A program made the position numbers and the translations under genes. 64,000 nucleotides of DNA. It comes from Cryobacterium frigoriphilum. GTDB taxonomy: Bacteria; Actinomycetota; Actinomycetes; Actinomycetales; Microbacteriaceae. Shown here in pieces: positions 7,149-15,738 of the stretch. The notes beneath the pieces are model-generated. The model was not told the origin of the DNA. It worked only from the letters and a program-made list of their open reading frames with translations, and did no database searches. Location of the stretch: positions 36,902-100,901 of the forward strand of contig NZ_SOHE01000036.1 of NCBI RefSeq assembly GCF_004403305.1. Direction: 5' to 3'. The stretch's first letter is position 1; each line of letters opens with the position of its first letter.

Positions 7149-8807
7149 CTAACGGCCGAGCGAATACACGGTCCCGAAGCCTCGCGGCTTCGGGACTTTT
7201 CGTGCGCCCGCACCAGATGAGCCGGCGCCAGATGAGCCGGTGCCGGGCGAGCCTGCGCGACGCCCGAACAGGCACAGCACGAACCCGGCCAGACCGAGTC
7301 CGGACAGCAGCCACTCCAGCCCACGGCCGAGCGCCATCGCCGGGGTGATGGTCGCGCTCAGGGGAACGGTCTGCACCATCGCACCCGGCTCCCAGACCGG
7401 TAGTCGGTCGAGGGTCGCGCCGTCGGGCGTCATAATGGCGCTGGTACCAACGGTCGAGATGTTGACGACCGTGCGCCCGGTCTCGATCGCCCGCAGTCGG
7501 GCGATCGCCAGTTGCTGCACGCTCTCGTCGGTGTAGCCGAAGTCGGCATTATTGGTCTGGGCCAGAATGATCTCGGCGTCGTCGTCGATCATCTCGTGCA
7601 CGAGCTGGTCGTCGGCGATATCGAAGCAGATCGCGATGCCCGCCATGATGCCGTCGATGTCGAAGACATTGTCGCGGGTGCCGATGCCGTAGTCGCGTCC
7701 GATCAGGTCGATCAGGTCGGGCGCGAAGGGTCGCCAAAAGGCCCGGTCCGGCATGTACTCCGCGAACGGCACGGGGTGCACCTTGTCGTAGATGTCGACG
7801 GCGCCCTGCCCCGATTTCCAGAGCAGCGAGCTGTTGAAGTAGACCCCGTCCTGCAGCGTGATGGTTCCCGTGATCAGCGGCGCGTCCATGGCCGAGCTGA
7901 TGTAATCGGCGACCCGGGCGGCATCCGTCGACCGGGTCGGATCAATGTCGCTGCCGTTCTCGGGCCAGACGACGAAGTCCACCGGCTCGCCGATGAGCGG
8001 CAGCGTCGCGGAGGCGTGGTCGTTCAGAATCTGACCGACCTCATTCTGGGCGAACAGCCCGGCATCCGATGCGCCCTGCACGGCAGCCAGTCGCGCGGTT
8101 CCGGATTCGACGACGGGAAAGGCCGGCACGGCCAGCAACGCGGTGACGGATGCCACGACCAGCGTCGTGCCCCACACCCCGCCCTTGCTGATGACGGTCG
8201 AGCCGGGGCGGCGTGCCGGCGAGGGGGCTGCCAGGGGGCTGAGCGTGGGCTCGCGCAGCAGCTGCAGGGTGAGGGCGGAGACGAAGACAACCAGAAAACT
8301 GAGGCCGGAGAGTCCGACCCAGGCCACCAGCGAGTTGACGGGACCCTCGGATTGGGAGAGCGCGACGCGACCCCAGGCGAAGCCGCCATAGGGCCAGACC
8401 GCCGAGATCGCCTCGCGCGCCGTCCAGAGGCCGGCCACGACGACCGGGACCATGCCGAGGCGGCCGACTCTGGTCGGCCAGACCCGTGGTCCGTGACGCA
8501 ACACCACGGCCGTCAGGGACAGCCCCACCGCGAAGAAGATGCTCTGCAACCCGCCGAGCGCCAGCCACGGCACCGCGCCGAGGTACAGCGTGATCCAGAA
8601 GATGTGGGTGAGCCAGAAGGACAGCCCGCCGACCAGGCCAACGAGTAACCCGGTCCACGGACCACGGCCCAGCAGCGGCACCAGCATCAGCAGTACGCCG
8701 ACCGGAGCCAGCGCCCACCAGTCCCGATCGGGGAACGCTGCGTCGAGAACGACGCCGGCCCCGGCCGCGAGCAGCAGGGCCGCCCACAGCGGTAGCTTCA
8801 GGATCAC
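7149..8807 (-). CDS. lnt: Apolipoprotein N-acyltransferase
   Basis: About 552 residues. At least five hydrophobic helices in the first 190 residues, a nitrilase-like periplasmic domain, then a last helix near the C-terminus (LLSGLGLAGFVLCLFG). The nitrilase triad is visible as Glu in VVWPENGSD, Lys in YDKVHPVPFAEY and Cys in GIAICFDIADD. It adds the third acyl chain to lipoproteins such as the FKBP lipoprotein made upstream. The GTG at 8805-8807, ten bases after the helicase stop, is chosen; the reading frame extends to 8906 but that part overlaps the helicase gene. The 3' end carries the rbpA terminator on the opposite strand. Confidence 0.9.
   Translation of the reverse strand: MILKLPLWAALLLAAGAGVVLDAAFPDRDWWALAPVGVLLMLVPLLGRGPWTGLLVGLVGGLSFWLTHIFWITLYLGAVPWLALGGLQSIFFAVGLSLTAVVLRHGPRVWPTRVGRLGMVPVVVAGLWTAREAISAVWPYGGFAWGRVALSQSEGPVNSLVAWVGLSGLSFLVVFVSALTLQLLREPTLSPLAAPSPARRPGSTVISKGGVWGTTLVVASVTALLAVPAFPVVESGTARLAAVQGASDAGLFAQNEVGQILNDHASATLPLIGEPVDFVVWPENGSDIDPTRSTDAARVADYISSAMDAPLITGTITLQDGVYFNSSLLWKSGQGAVDIYDKVHPVPFAEYMPDRAFWRPFAPDLIDLIGRDYGIGTRDNVFDIDGIMAGIAICFDIADDQLVHEMIDDDAEIILAQTNNADFGYTDESVQQLAIARLRAIETGRTVVNISTVGTSAIMTPDGATLDRLPVWEPGAMVQTVPLSATITPAMALGRGLEWLLSGLGLAGFVLCLFGRRAGSPGTGSSGAGSSGAGARKVPKPRGFGTVYSLGR
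7171..7200 (+). terminator. Intrinsic terminator of rbpA, located inside the lnt coding region
   Basis: GTCCCGAAGCC (7171-7181), loop TCGC, then the perfect complement GGCTTCGGGAC (7186-7196) and TTTT. The stem also encodes residues PKPRGF near the C-terminus of Lnt on the other strand, so the terminator and a coding sequence are superimposed. Confidence 0.9.
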
Positions 8808-8817
8808 CGGCGCCGGC

Positions 8818-11304
8818 CTACGCGACCGAGGAATACGCAACGATGCCGCGACGCACGGCGTCCATGGCCTCGCGGGCGGTACGGCCGACGTGGCCGTCAC
8901 CGACAACGGAGAGCTGGTCGAGCAGGTCGATGGTCTGTTTGGTCCAGCGCACGAAGTCCCCGGCGGCCATCTCGGCCTCGTAGAGCACGTCGCTGAGCGA
9001 GGCGCCGCGAGCCCACTGCCACATGGCCAGGCTCAGCCCGACGGCCAGCGGATTGCTGCCGGGCAGGTGGTGGTCACGCTCGAGGTCATCGATGCGACTC
9101 CACAGTTCCTGAGTCTCGTCGAGGGCCGGGCGAAAGGCGCCCTTGGGCAGGTAGCGGGGATCGATGAGGCCCTCTTCGCGCCGGGGTTCGAAGATCAGGG
9201 CGCACGCCATCGCCGCGAGGCCCGCCGCATCGAGGTCGTTCCACAGGCCGCGGCGCAGGGACTCGGCGACGAGCAGGTCACGTTCGGCGTAGATGCGCCG
9301 CAAGATGCGCCCGCTTTCACTCAGCACGACGAGTCCGGCGGCGTTCTGCTCGAGATAGCCGTAGCCGAGGAGCACATCGGTCACCCGGTCGAAGACCCGC
9401 GCGATGGCGCCGGTGCGGGTATTGATCTGCTGGCTGAGGACATCCGTCTGCTGCTTCAGCTTCCACCAGCGCTCGGCCCAGCGTGCGTGCTGTTCCCGGT
9501 CCGGGCAGTGATGGCAGGAGTGCGCCTTCATGCGCTTCTTCAGGCTGACGAGTTCACGCTGGCGTTTCTCACGCTCACCGCGGTTCGCGGGATCGGCCTT
9601 GCTGCCCTCCCGTTCCACCGCCGACAGGCGACGACGGATGCCGGAATAGTCGCTGAAGTCTCCCAGGTGACAGGTCATCGCCTCGGCGAAACCGGCGAGG
9701 GATTGCTCTTGCTTGCGCACCGTTCGAGCCAGGTCGACGACCGCCCGGTCGGCCTGAAACTGCGCGAACGAGGACTCGAGCACCTCGCGGGTGCGCTCCC
9801 GGCCGAACTGGTCGAGCAGGTTGACCGCCATGTTGTAGGTCGGCTTGAAGCTCGAGTTGAGCGGATACGTGCGCTTCGACGCGAGCGAGGCCACGGCCTG
9901 AGGGTCGAGGCCCTGCTGCCACTGGATGACGGAGTGCCCGAGGGTGTCGATGCCGCGCCGGCCGGCCCGGCCGGTGAGCTGGGTGTACTCCCCCGGCGTG
10001 ATGGGTACGCGGGCTTCACCGTTGAACTTTTCGAGCTTGTCGAGCACGACCGTGCGCGCGGGCATGTTGATGCCGAGCGCGAGGGTCTCGGTCGCGAAGA
10101 CGGCCTTGACGAGTTTCTTCTGAAAGAGTTCCTCGACGACCTCTTTGAAGGCCGGCAGCAGCCCGGCATGGTGCGCGGCGACACCGCGCTCCAGACCGTC
10201 AAGCCACTCGAAGTAGCCCAGCACGCCGAGGTCTTCATCGAGCAGGGTGCGGCAGCGCTCGTCGACGATGTGGCGGATTTCTTCGCGCTCGCGCTCGTCG
10301 GTGAGCCGCACTCCGGCCCTCAATACCTGGCGCACGGCCTGGTCGCAGCCGACCCGGCTGAAGATGAAGAAGATGGCGGGCAGCAGGTGCTTGCCGTGCA
10401 GCATCCGCACGATCTCACCGCGGTCCATGCGTCCGGCGTCGAACTGGCTGCGCTGGGGAGGTCCGCCCCGGTAGTCGCGGCCGCCGCCGTTTCGTCCGCG
10501 ACCCGACTGGCCGCCGCCGGAACGGGTGCCGGTGCCGCGGCCCCCGGCCTGGGAGAGCCTGACCAGTTCGGGGTTGACGCGATGGCTGGCGGCGAGGGCG
10601 CTGCTGTCAAAGAGGTCGAGCATGTTGCTCTTGACGAGCACGTGCTGTTCGAGCGGTACCGGTCGCTCCTCGGAGACGATGACGTCGGTGTCGCCGCGCA
10701 CCGCCTGCAGCCAGTCGCCGAACTCCTCAGCGTTGGACACCGTTGCGCTGAGCGAGACCATCCGCACCGGTTCGGGCAAGTGAATGATCACTTCTTCCCA
10801 GACGGCCCCGCGAAAGCGATCGGCGAGGTAGTGCACCTCATCCATGACGACGAACGCCAGGTTGGTGAGCAGATCCGAGTCGGCGTAGAGCATGTTGCGC
10901 AGCACCTCGGTCGTCATGACCACGATTCGGGCCTGCGCGTTGACGTTGGTGTCGCCCGTCAGCAGCCCCACCTGGTCGGGGCCGTACTCGGCGACGAACT
11001 CCTGAAACTTCTGGTTGCTGAGGGCCTTCATGGGCGCGGTGTAAAAGACCTTCGCGGCGGGCGTCTGCATCGCGAGGTAGATGGCGAACTCGGCCACGAT
11101 GGTTTTGCCTGCCCCGGTGGGTGCCGCCACGAGAACGCTGTGCCCGTCTTCGAGGGAGGCGCAGGCTTCGACCTGGAACGGGTCAAGGTCGAAGCGCAGA
11201 CCGCTGCGCCACTGCTGCAGCTTCGGCTGAACGGCGCGGGCGCGGGCGGCCGCGAACTGTTCGGCCGGGGACTTCGTGCCGGCCGGAGACTGGGTGTGGG
11301 TCAC
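8818..11304 (-). CDS. helY: HelY/Mtr4-type DEAD/DEAH-box RNA helicase with DSHCT domain
   Basis: 828 residues. Motif I AAPTGAGKT, motif II VMDEVHYL, motif III LSATVSN and motif VI QLTGRAGRRGID define an SF2 helicase; the C-terminal half matches the DSHCT (rRNA-processing) type, with a Cys/His cluster HSCHHCPDREQH that may bind a metal. A Gly/Arg-rich insertion (about residues 248-275) sits after motif III. GTG start at 11304, five bases downstream of the tatC stop. M. tuberculosis helY also lies beside tatC. The exact RNA substrate is unknown. Confidence 0.9.
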   Translation of the reverse strand: MTHTQSPAGTKSPAEQFAAARARAVQPKLQQWRSGLRFDLDPFQVEACASLEDGHSVLVAAPTGAGKTIVAEFAIYLAMQTPAAKVFYTAPMKALSNQKFQEFVAEYGPDQVGLLTGDTNVNAQARIVVMTTEVLRNMLYADSDLLTNLAFVVMDEVHYLADRFRGAVWEEVIIHLPEPVRMVSLSATVSNAEEFGDWLQAVRGDTDVIVSEERPVPLEQHVLVKSNMLDLFDSSALAASHRVNPELVRLSQAGGRGTGTRSGGGQSGRGRNGGGRDYRGGPPQRSQFDAGRMDRGEIVRMLHGKHLLPAIFFIFSRVGCDQAVRQVLRAGVRLTDEREREEIRHIVDERCRTLLDEDLGVLGYFEWLDGLERGVAAHHAGLLPAFKEVVEELFQKKLVKAVFATETLALGINMPARTVVLDKLEKFNGEARVPITPGEYTQLTGRAGRRGIDTLGHSVIQWQQGLDPQAVASLASKRTYPLNSSFKPTYNMAVNLLDQFGRERTREVLESSFAQFQADRAVVDLARTVRKQEQSLAGFAEAMTCHLGDFSDYSGIRRRLSAVEREGSKADPANRGEREKRQRELVSLKKRMKAHSCHHCPDREQHARWAERWWKLKQQTDVLSQQINTRTGAIARVFDRVTDVLLGYGYLEQNAAGLVVLSESGRILRRIYAERDLLVAESLRRGLWNDLDAAGLAAMACALIFEPRREEGLIDPRYLPKGAFRPALDETQELWSRIDDLERDHHLPGSNPLAVGLSLAMWQWARGASLSDVLYEAEMAAGDFVRWTKQTIDLLDQLSVVGDGHVGRTAREAMDAVRRGIVAYSSVA

Positions 11305-11309
11305 GGGTG

Positions 11310-12107
11310 TTACAGCGCCGTTTCGTCGGTGAAGGCGAGCGCCCGTTTGGCGGCGCGCCGGTCGTGCAGGAAGGCAATTCCGTAGGCTGCGAAATACAAC
11401 GCCACCATGGGGATCGCGAGCAGAAACATCGAGACGACATCGGCGGCGGGCGTTGCAATCGCCGTGAACAGCACGATGACGAGAATGGCAATGCGCCAGG
11501 ACTTGATGATCGACGCGGCGCTGATCACCCCGGCCATGTTGAGCAGAACGATGAAGACGGGCAGCACGAATGCGACACCGATCGCGATGACGAGTTTGAG
11601 AACAAAGTTGAGGTAGTCCTGCGCGTTGATGAAGGCGGCGTCTTCGACGGGCGCGAAACTCGTCATGAGTCCGACAATGTTCGGCAGCACGAACCAGCCG
11701 GCCGTGCAGCCGGCCAGGAACAGCGGGATGGCGGTGAAGAAGAAGCCGAAGGTGTACTGCTTCTCTGTGCGGGTCAGTCCGGGCATCAGAAAGGCGAAGA
11801 TCTGGTAGAGCCACATGGGGCTCGAGACAACGAGTCCGACGTAGAAGGCGATCTTCAGCTGCAGGTCAAATGACGACGTGATGTCGGGGTAGTTGATCTG
11901 TGCGTTGCGGCCCTGCTCCGCGGCAATGGCCAGAATCGGCTGCCGGAGGGCGTCCCAGACGAAGTCGGCGAGGAACCAGCCGAGGATGGCGCCCACGATG
12001 ATGCCGGCGGCGGCGCGGAAGAGCCGTTTGCGCAGCTCGACCAGGTGCTGGCCGAGCGACATCTTGGCTTCGGTGCCGGCGCCGCGCCGGGTGCCGCGCA
12101 GTGGCAT
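11310..12107 (-). CDS. tatC: Twin-arginine translocase subunit TatC
   Basis: 265 residues with six transmembrane helices. The N-terminal cytoplasmic motif MSLGQHLVELRKRLF, used in signal peptide recognition, and the loop FAFLMPGLTRTEK are clear. ATG at 12105-12107, four bases after the tatA stop. Works with TatA to export folded proteins. No protein encoded in this window shows an obvious twin-arginine signal. Confidence 0.95.
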   Translation of the reverse strand: MPLRGTRRGAGTEAKMSLGQHLVELRKRLFRAAAGIIVGAILGWFLADFVWDALRQPILAIAAEQGRNAQINYPDITSSFDLQLKIAFYVGLVVSSPMWLYQIFAFLMPGLTRTEKQYTFGFFFTAIPLFLAGCTAGWFVLPNIVGLMTSFAPVEDAAFINAQDYLNFVLKLVIAIGVAFVLPVFIVLLNMAGVISAASIIKSWRIAILVIVLFTAIATPAADVVSMFLLAIPMVALYFAAYGIAFLHDRRAAKRALAFTDETAL

Positions 12108-12111
12108 GAGG

Positions 12112-12345
12112 TTACGGCTTCGTGGTGGGGTCGACCGTGCCGGCGGCCGAGTTGTTGTTGGTTGCGTCAAGGTTCGTGTCCGCGTTCGTGCCGGCTGCGG
12201 GCTGGTCGCTCTTGATTTCGCTCTTGAAAATCTTGAGCGACTGGCCGAGGCTCCGCGCCAGGCCGGGGAGCTTGGGCGCCCCGAAGAGGAGCAACACGAC
12301 GACGAGGATGACGAGGAAGTGCCATCCGGTCAGGTTGTTAAGCAT
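12112..12345 (-). CDS. tatA: Twin-arginine translocase subunit TatA
   Basis: 77 residues: one N-terminal helix (WHFLVILVVVLLLFG), the FGAPKLP hinge and an amphipathic helix with SLGQSLKIFKSEI, followed by a polar Asn/Thr-rich tail. The start overlaps the end of the upstream small membrane protein gene by eight bases. Forms the pore complex with TatC. Confidence 0.95.
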   Translation of the reverse strand: MLNNLTGWHFLVILVVVLLLFGAPKLPGLARSLGQSLKIFKSEIKSDQPAAGTNADTNLDATNNNSAAGTVDPTTKP

Positions 12346-12685
12346 GAGAGGAGTCCTTCGGGATTACGGGCGACGTTCGGAACAGTTTACCGCGGTCGAT
12401 TGCCCGATCGCGACGAAGCTGACGCCGGTGAAGCCGCTCGAAGCGCCGATCGGCGGCGAGCTCGGCGAGTCGGCTTCGACTCTGAAAGACGGCCGGAAGT
12501 GCGCGCGGCGACGGGACCTCGTCGTCGGCCGGCGCTCCCACCTCGCTGAACCGGTCGCCTAACTTCCCCAGGGCTTCCGCGAGCGTCATCAGCTTACGAA
12601 AGAGCGTCACGCCGAAGAGGACGAACATGGTGATTAACCCGAGCACCAGCCCGCTCCAGATCAACAGCCAGGACCACCAGGGCAT
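12338..12685 (-). CDS. Small membrane protein of unknown function in the paf-tat operon
   Basis: 115 residues: one transmembrane helix (about 5-29), then a soluble, strongly charged and Arg-rich tail. I do not recognise a family. Its ATG overlaps the pafC stop region by one base and its end overlaps tatA by eight bases, so it is translated as part of the pafB-pafC-tatA-tatC-helY-lnt operon. The coupling suggests a real gene, but the function is open. Confidence 0.7.
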   Translation of the reverse strand: MPWWSWLLIWSGLVLGLITMFVLFGVTLFRKLMTLAEALGKLGDRFSEVGAPADDEVPSPRALPAVFQSRSRLAELAADRRFERLHRRQLRRDRAIDRGKLFRTSPVIPKDSSHA

Positions 12686-13668
12686 CAGACATCCGCTTCG
12701 TAGTGCGCGGCGCCGGAAGCGGCCCAGGCGGCCACGATCGCGCGCGCCTCGGCGGGTTCGATGACGGTGACGATTCCGGGCAGTCCGGCGACGAGGCGTT
12801 TGAGTCCGTGAAAACTGGCTAGTCGCAGCCGCACCCGACAGCGGTCACCGCCGGCCTGATCGGCGACGGTGTCGCTGACCAGCTCCGGCAGGTAGTCCGC
12901 CAGCAGGGGCAGGGCGGCGCGGGGCAGTTCCATCAGCACCGTGAGGTCGTGCGCCGACGGCTCGAAGAGTCGGTCGGGCAACCGGGCACCGGTCTGGGCC
13001 GAACGCGGCCGATCGGTCACGCCGAGTTGGCTGATGCGGTCCAGTCGGAACGTGCGCACCGCGGCGCGCAGATGGCACCAGCCGCGCAGGTACCAGTCGC
13101 GGTCGACCGATTCCATGCGCAGCGGATCAACGAAACGGTGCTCGTGGACGCCCTCACCATTGAGGTAGTCAAACTCGACCTGCACGTCGGCGCGCACCGC
13201 CGCGGCGATCAGGGCCAGGGCATCCGCTGAGCCGGAATTCTCGGCAAGCAGCTGGGTGGGCGGCGCTGACGCCGCACGGGTGAGCTTGGCCATCAGCGAG
13301 GCGATTGCCGCCCGATCGGCATTTTCGGGCAGGGCCGACAGATACTGCAGCCCGGCGATCAGGGCCGCGGCCTCACGGGCAGAAAACCGCGGCGAGTCGT
13401 CGATCCCGACGAGATGGGTGAGCACGATGCGATCATGAAGCTCGAATTCGTCCCACTGAATGTCGAACAGGTCACCGTGCTGGTACTGGCTCGTGGCTCC
13501 CGGTACACCGGAGACAGCGATGAGCGTGACGGCATCACGCACGCGCTCCGGCGTCACATCGAAGTGGGCGGCGACCTGCGTCACGGTCACGGTGTCGTGA
13601 TCCTGCAGGTACGGCACGAGGGCGAGCAGAAACGCGAGGCGATCGGGTGCACGCAGAGGGCCCGGCAT
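12685..13668 (-). CDS. pafC: WYL-domain transcriptional regulator PafC
   Basis: 327 residues. N-terminal winged-helix region (VTQVAAHFDVTPERVRDAV, about 28-46) and a WYL domain with YLRGWCHLRAAVRTFRLDRI. PafB and PafC form a heterodimer that activates the LexA-independent DNA damage response in mycobacteria. The gene starts at the ATG that overlaps the pafB stop by one base (TGATG). Confidence 0.9.
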   Translation of the reverse strand: MPGPLRAPDRLAFLLALVPYLQDHDTVTVTQVAAHFDVTPERVRDAVTLIAVSGVPGATSQYQHGDLFDIQWDEFELHDRIVLTHLVGIDDSPRFSAREAAALIAGLQYLSALPENADRAAIASLMAKLTRAASAPPTQLLAENSGSADALALIAAAVRADVQVEFDYLNGEGVHEHRFVDPLRMESVDRDWYLRGWCHLRAAVRTFRLDRISQLGVTDRPRSAQTGARLPDRLFEPSAHDLTVLMELPRAALPLLADYLPELVSDTVADQAGGDRCRVRLRLASFHGLKRLVAGLPGIVTVIEPAEARAIVAAWAASGAAHYEADV

Positions 13669-14654
13669 CAGCTGGACTCCGCGTCACGGTGCGCGGCGAC
13701 GACGCCCTGCAGCCGCCGGTGTACGGCGTGGCGCAGGCTCTCGGGATAACGCACGTGCACCTCCGGGCCGTAGCCGGCGAGTTCGTCGGCCAAAATGTTC
13801 AGGTCGGTAAAGTGCAGACTCACCCGGGTCGACACCGCATCAGCCGGAGCGATCCCCCGTTTTCCGAGGCGAACGGCCGCGTCGCTGCCCGCCTCGACGT
13901 CGACTTCGGCCACATTGGATTGCCACAGAGCCTCGAGCTCGGCCAGCGCCGTGCGCGCCGTCAGGGTGTCGTCAGCGTCGAATGTGCGGCGCGGCAGCAC
14001 GACGACGGGGCCGACGATGCGCGACAGCAGAAACGTGCGGCTCGCCCCGGCCCCCTCGTCGGAGGCGAACAGGTGCCAGCGGCCATCGAACTGCACGACC
14101 GCTCGCGGGGCGACGACGCGCCGGCGTGGTGCGGCGTCGCCGGGCTTGAGATAGCGAAACGCCACGATCTCGCGCCGGTCGAGGGCCCGGTTGAGCGGTT
14201 CGAACGACGCCTCGCGTGCCCGCAGGTGCGGCGCGTACCCCAGAACCGGGTCGCTCGCACCCGCTCCGAGTGAGCGCAGTTTGGTGAGCGCGCGACGAGA
14301 CTCGGCCGAGAGCGACCCTTCCCGCCACACCGTGGCCGCGAGTTTCAGCAGCATGAGCTCGTCCGGGGAGAAGCGCACGTCGCTCGGCAGGTCGTAGAGC
14401 CCCTTCGGGATGCGATACCGCGCCTGCAGGTTGTCGTGCGGGTCGATCGTCTCGAGCGGAATACCAAGTTCGCGCAGATCATCCTTGTCACGCTCGAACT
14501 GCCGTTCCAGGCCGGAGTTGTCCTTGTCCTGAGCGTACCGCTGCCGGTAGCCCTGAACGGTGGACAGAACCTGGTCACGGGTCAGCCCGGTTTCGGTCGC
14601 GATGAGCGCGAGAACGAGACTGAACAGCCGTTCCTCAACCGCGATCGCCGCCAC
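13668..14654 (-). CDS. pafB: WYL-domain transcriptional regulator PafB
   Basis: 328 residues. N-terminal helix-turn-helix region (starting MAAIAVEERLFSLVLALIATETG), then a WYL domain with WHLFASDEGAGASRTFLLSRI. Start is the GTG at 14652-14654; AGGAG six bases upstream overlaps the FKBP stop codon. Named after the proteasome accessory factor locus, yet no proteasome or pupylation gene is present next to it here. Confidence 0.9.
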   Translation of the reverse strand: MAAIAVEERLFSLVLALIATETGLTRDQVLSTVQGYRQRYAQDKDNSGLERQFERDKDDLRELGIPLETIDPHDNLQARYRIPKGLYDLPSDVRFSPDELMLLKLAATVWREGSLSAESRRALTKLRSLGAGASDPVLGYAPHLRAREASFEPLNRALDRREIVAFRYLKPGDAAPRRRVVAPRAVVQFDGRWHLFASDEGAGASRTFLLSRIVGPVVVLPRRTFDADDTLTARTALAELEALWQSNVAEVDVEAGSDAAVRLGKRGIAPADAVSTRVSLHFTDLNILADELAGYGPEVHVRYPESLRHAVHRRLQGVVAAHRDAESS

Positions 14655-14663
14655 CTGTGGCTC

Positions 14664-15635
14664 CTAGTCCACGCCGAGGATGTCGACGACGAAGATCAGG
14701 GTGGAATTCGCCGGAATCGTTCCCGATGCGGTCGCGCCGTAGGCCAGTTCGGGCGGAATGACCGCGACGATCTGCGATCCCACGGTCTGACCGATCAGTG
14801 CGGTCGCGAATCCGGGAATGATGCCACCCTGGGTCGTGGATCCGTCGACGGCCATGAGCGGTACCGGGGCACCGTTTTCCCAGCTCGAGTCGAAGACGGT
14901 CTTGTCTTCTCCCCAGATGACTCCCGTGTAGTGCAGCGTGGCAACCTGACCCTCAGCGATCTTCTCACCGGCGCCCTTTTTGAGCACACCCACCTCGAGC
15001 TCGGTCGGCACGTCTCCGGCCGGGATCGTGATGCCCGGGCGGCCGTCGTCGTTCAGCACGACGGACGGCAGACCGGCCTCAGGAGCCTGATCGGCGCCGT
15101 TCGCGCGGGTCAGGTAGGTCTTCACGATGTCAACCACGAAGATGAGGGAATCGGTGGACGCAACGCCGAGCTGGGCGTTGCCGTCCTGGGGCCCGAAGCC
15201 GTCGTCCGGGGCCACCACGATGGCCACCCGCGAACCGGCCTGGGCGCAGGTGAGACCGAGGCGAAGCCCGGTGAGCGCCTCATCGTTCAGCGTCACGGGG
15301 GCAGCTGACGTGGGCGAGTATGGACTCTGCTCGATGAGTTCGCCCGAGGTGCCGTTGTAGACGCTGAGTTCGATTCCCAGTCGCTGACCCGACACGGTCG
15401 GCTCGCCCTCGCCCTCGATGAGTACGGCGCGCTGCGTGGTGTCGGTCTTCAGGGGGGTCGGAAAATCAACGACCGGCGCCGTGCCCAGGTCACCCGTGAC
15501 CGAGACGAGGTCGGCGGCGGGGCCATCCGTCACGGGCACGTCGCAGTCCGCGGCTGTGGCGCCGGGGCCGCTGCACGCCGTCAGGGCGGCCATCAACAGG
15601 CCGGCGGTGGCAATGAGTGCGATTTGCTTGCGCAC
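14664..15635 (-). CDS. FKBP-type peptidyl-prolyl cis-trans isomerase, lipoprotein
   Basis: 323 residues. Lipoprotein signal peptide starting VRKQIALIATAGLLMAALTAC with lipobox LTAC. The C-terminal FKBP domain (about 215-323) has VATLHYTG, FDSSWENG, GFATALIGQTVGSQ and IPPELAYG. The middle part resembles a diverged second FKBP domain. It should assist folding at the outer face of the membrane. GTG start at 15635 with AGAGGAC upstream; a reading extended to 15770 would lack a signal peptide. In Streptomyces FKBP genes lie in the proteasome locus as well. Confidence 0.9.
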   Translation of the reverse strand: MRKQIALIATAGLLMAALTACSGPGATAADCDVPVTDGPAADLVSVTGDLGTAPVVDFPTPLKTDTTQRAVLIEGEGEPTVSGQRLGIELSVYNGTSGELIEQSPYSPTSAAPVTLNDEALTGLRLGLTCAQAGSRVAIVVAPDDGFGPQDGNAQLGVASTDSLIFVVDIVKTYLTRANGADQAPEAGLPSVVLNDDGRPGITIPAGDVPTELEVGVLKKGAGEKIAEGQVATLHYTGVIWGEDKTVFDSSWENGAPVPLMAVDGSTTQGGIIPGFATALIGQTVGSQIVAVIPPELAYGATASGTIPANSTLIFVVDILGVD

Positions 15636-15732
15636 AGGTCCTCTTCTCGATCTGGGAGCGCTCGCACAGGCGGCGCGGGTGGTACTGGAAGGTTTCGGGT
15701 CGTGCGCTGGTGCAGGAAACCGGGCGACGCCC

Positions 15733-15738
15733 ATCCTA
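15733..15738 (-). promoter_or_regulatory. Candidate -10 box for the FKBP-pafB operon
   Basis: TAGGAT on the minus strand overlaps the trmI stop codon. It would give a leader of about 90 bases before the FKBP start. The 15,636-15,735 interval holds no ORF. Confidence 0.3.

Noticed and set aside
8539..11385. 948-codon plus-strand frame opposite helY
   Set aside because: Antisense shadow of a clear helicase gene; no start signal and no recognisable domain.
11310..12107. Twin-arginine signal at the N-terminus of the molybdopterin oxidoreductase
   Set aside because: The only RR (RRSFREELDT near residue 21) is followed by charged residues and not by a hydrophobic core, so it is not a Tat signal despite the tatAC genes in the window.
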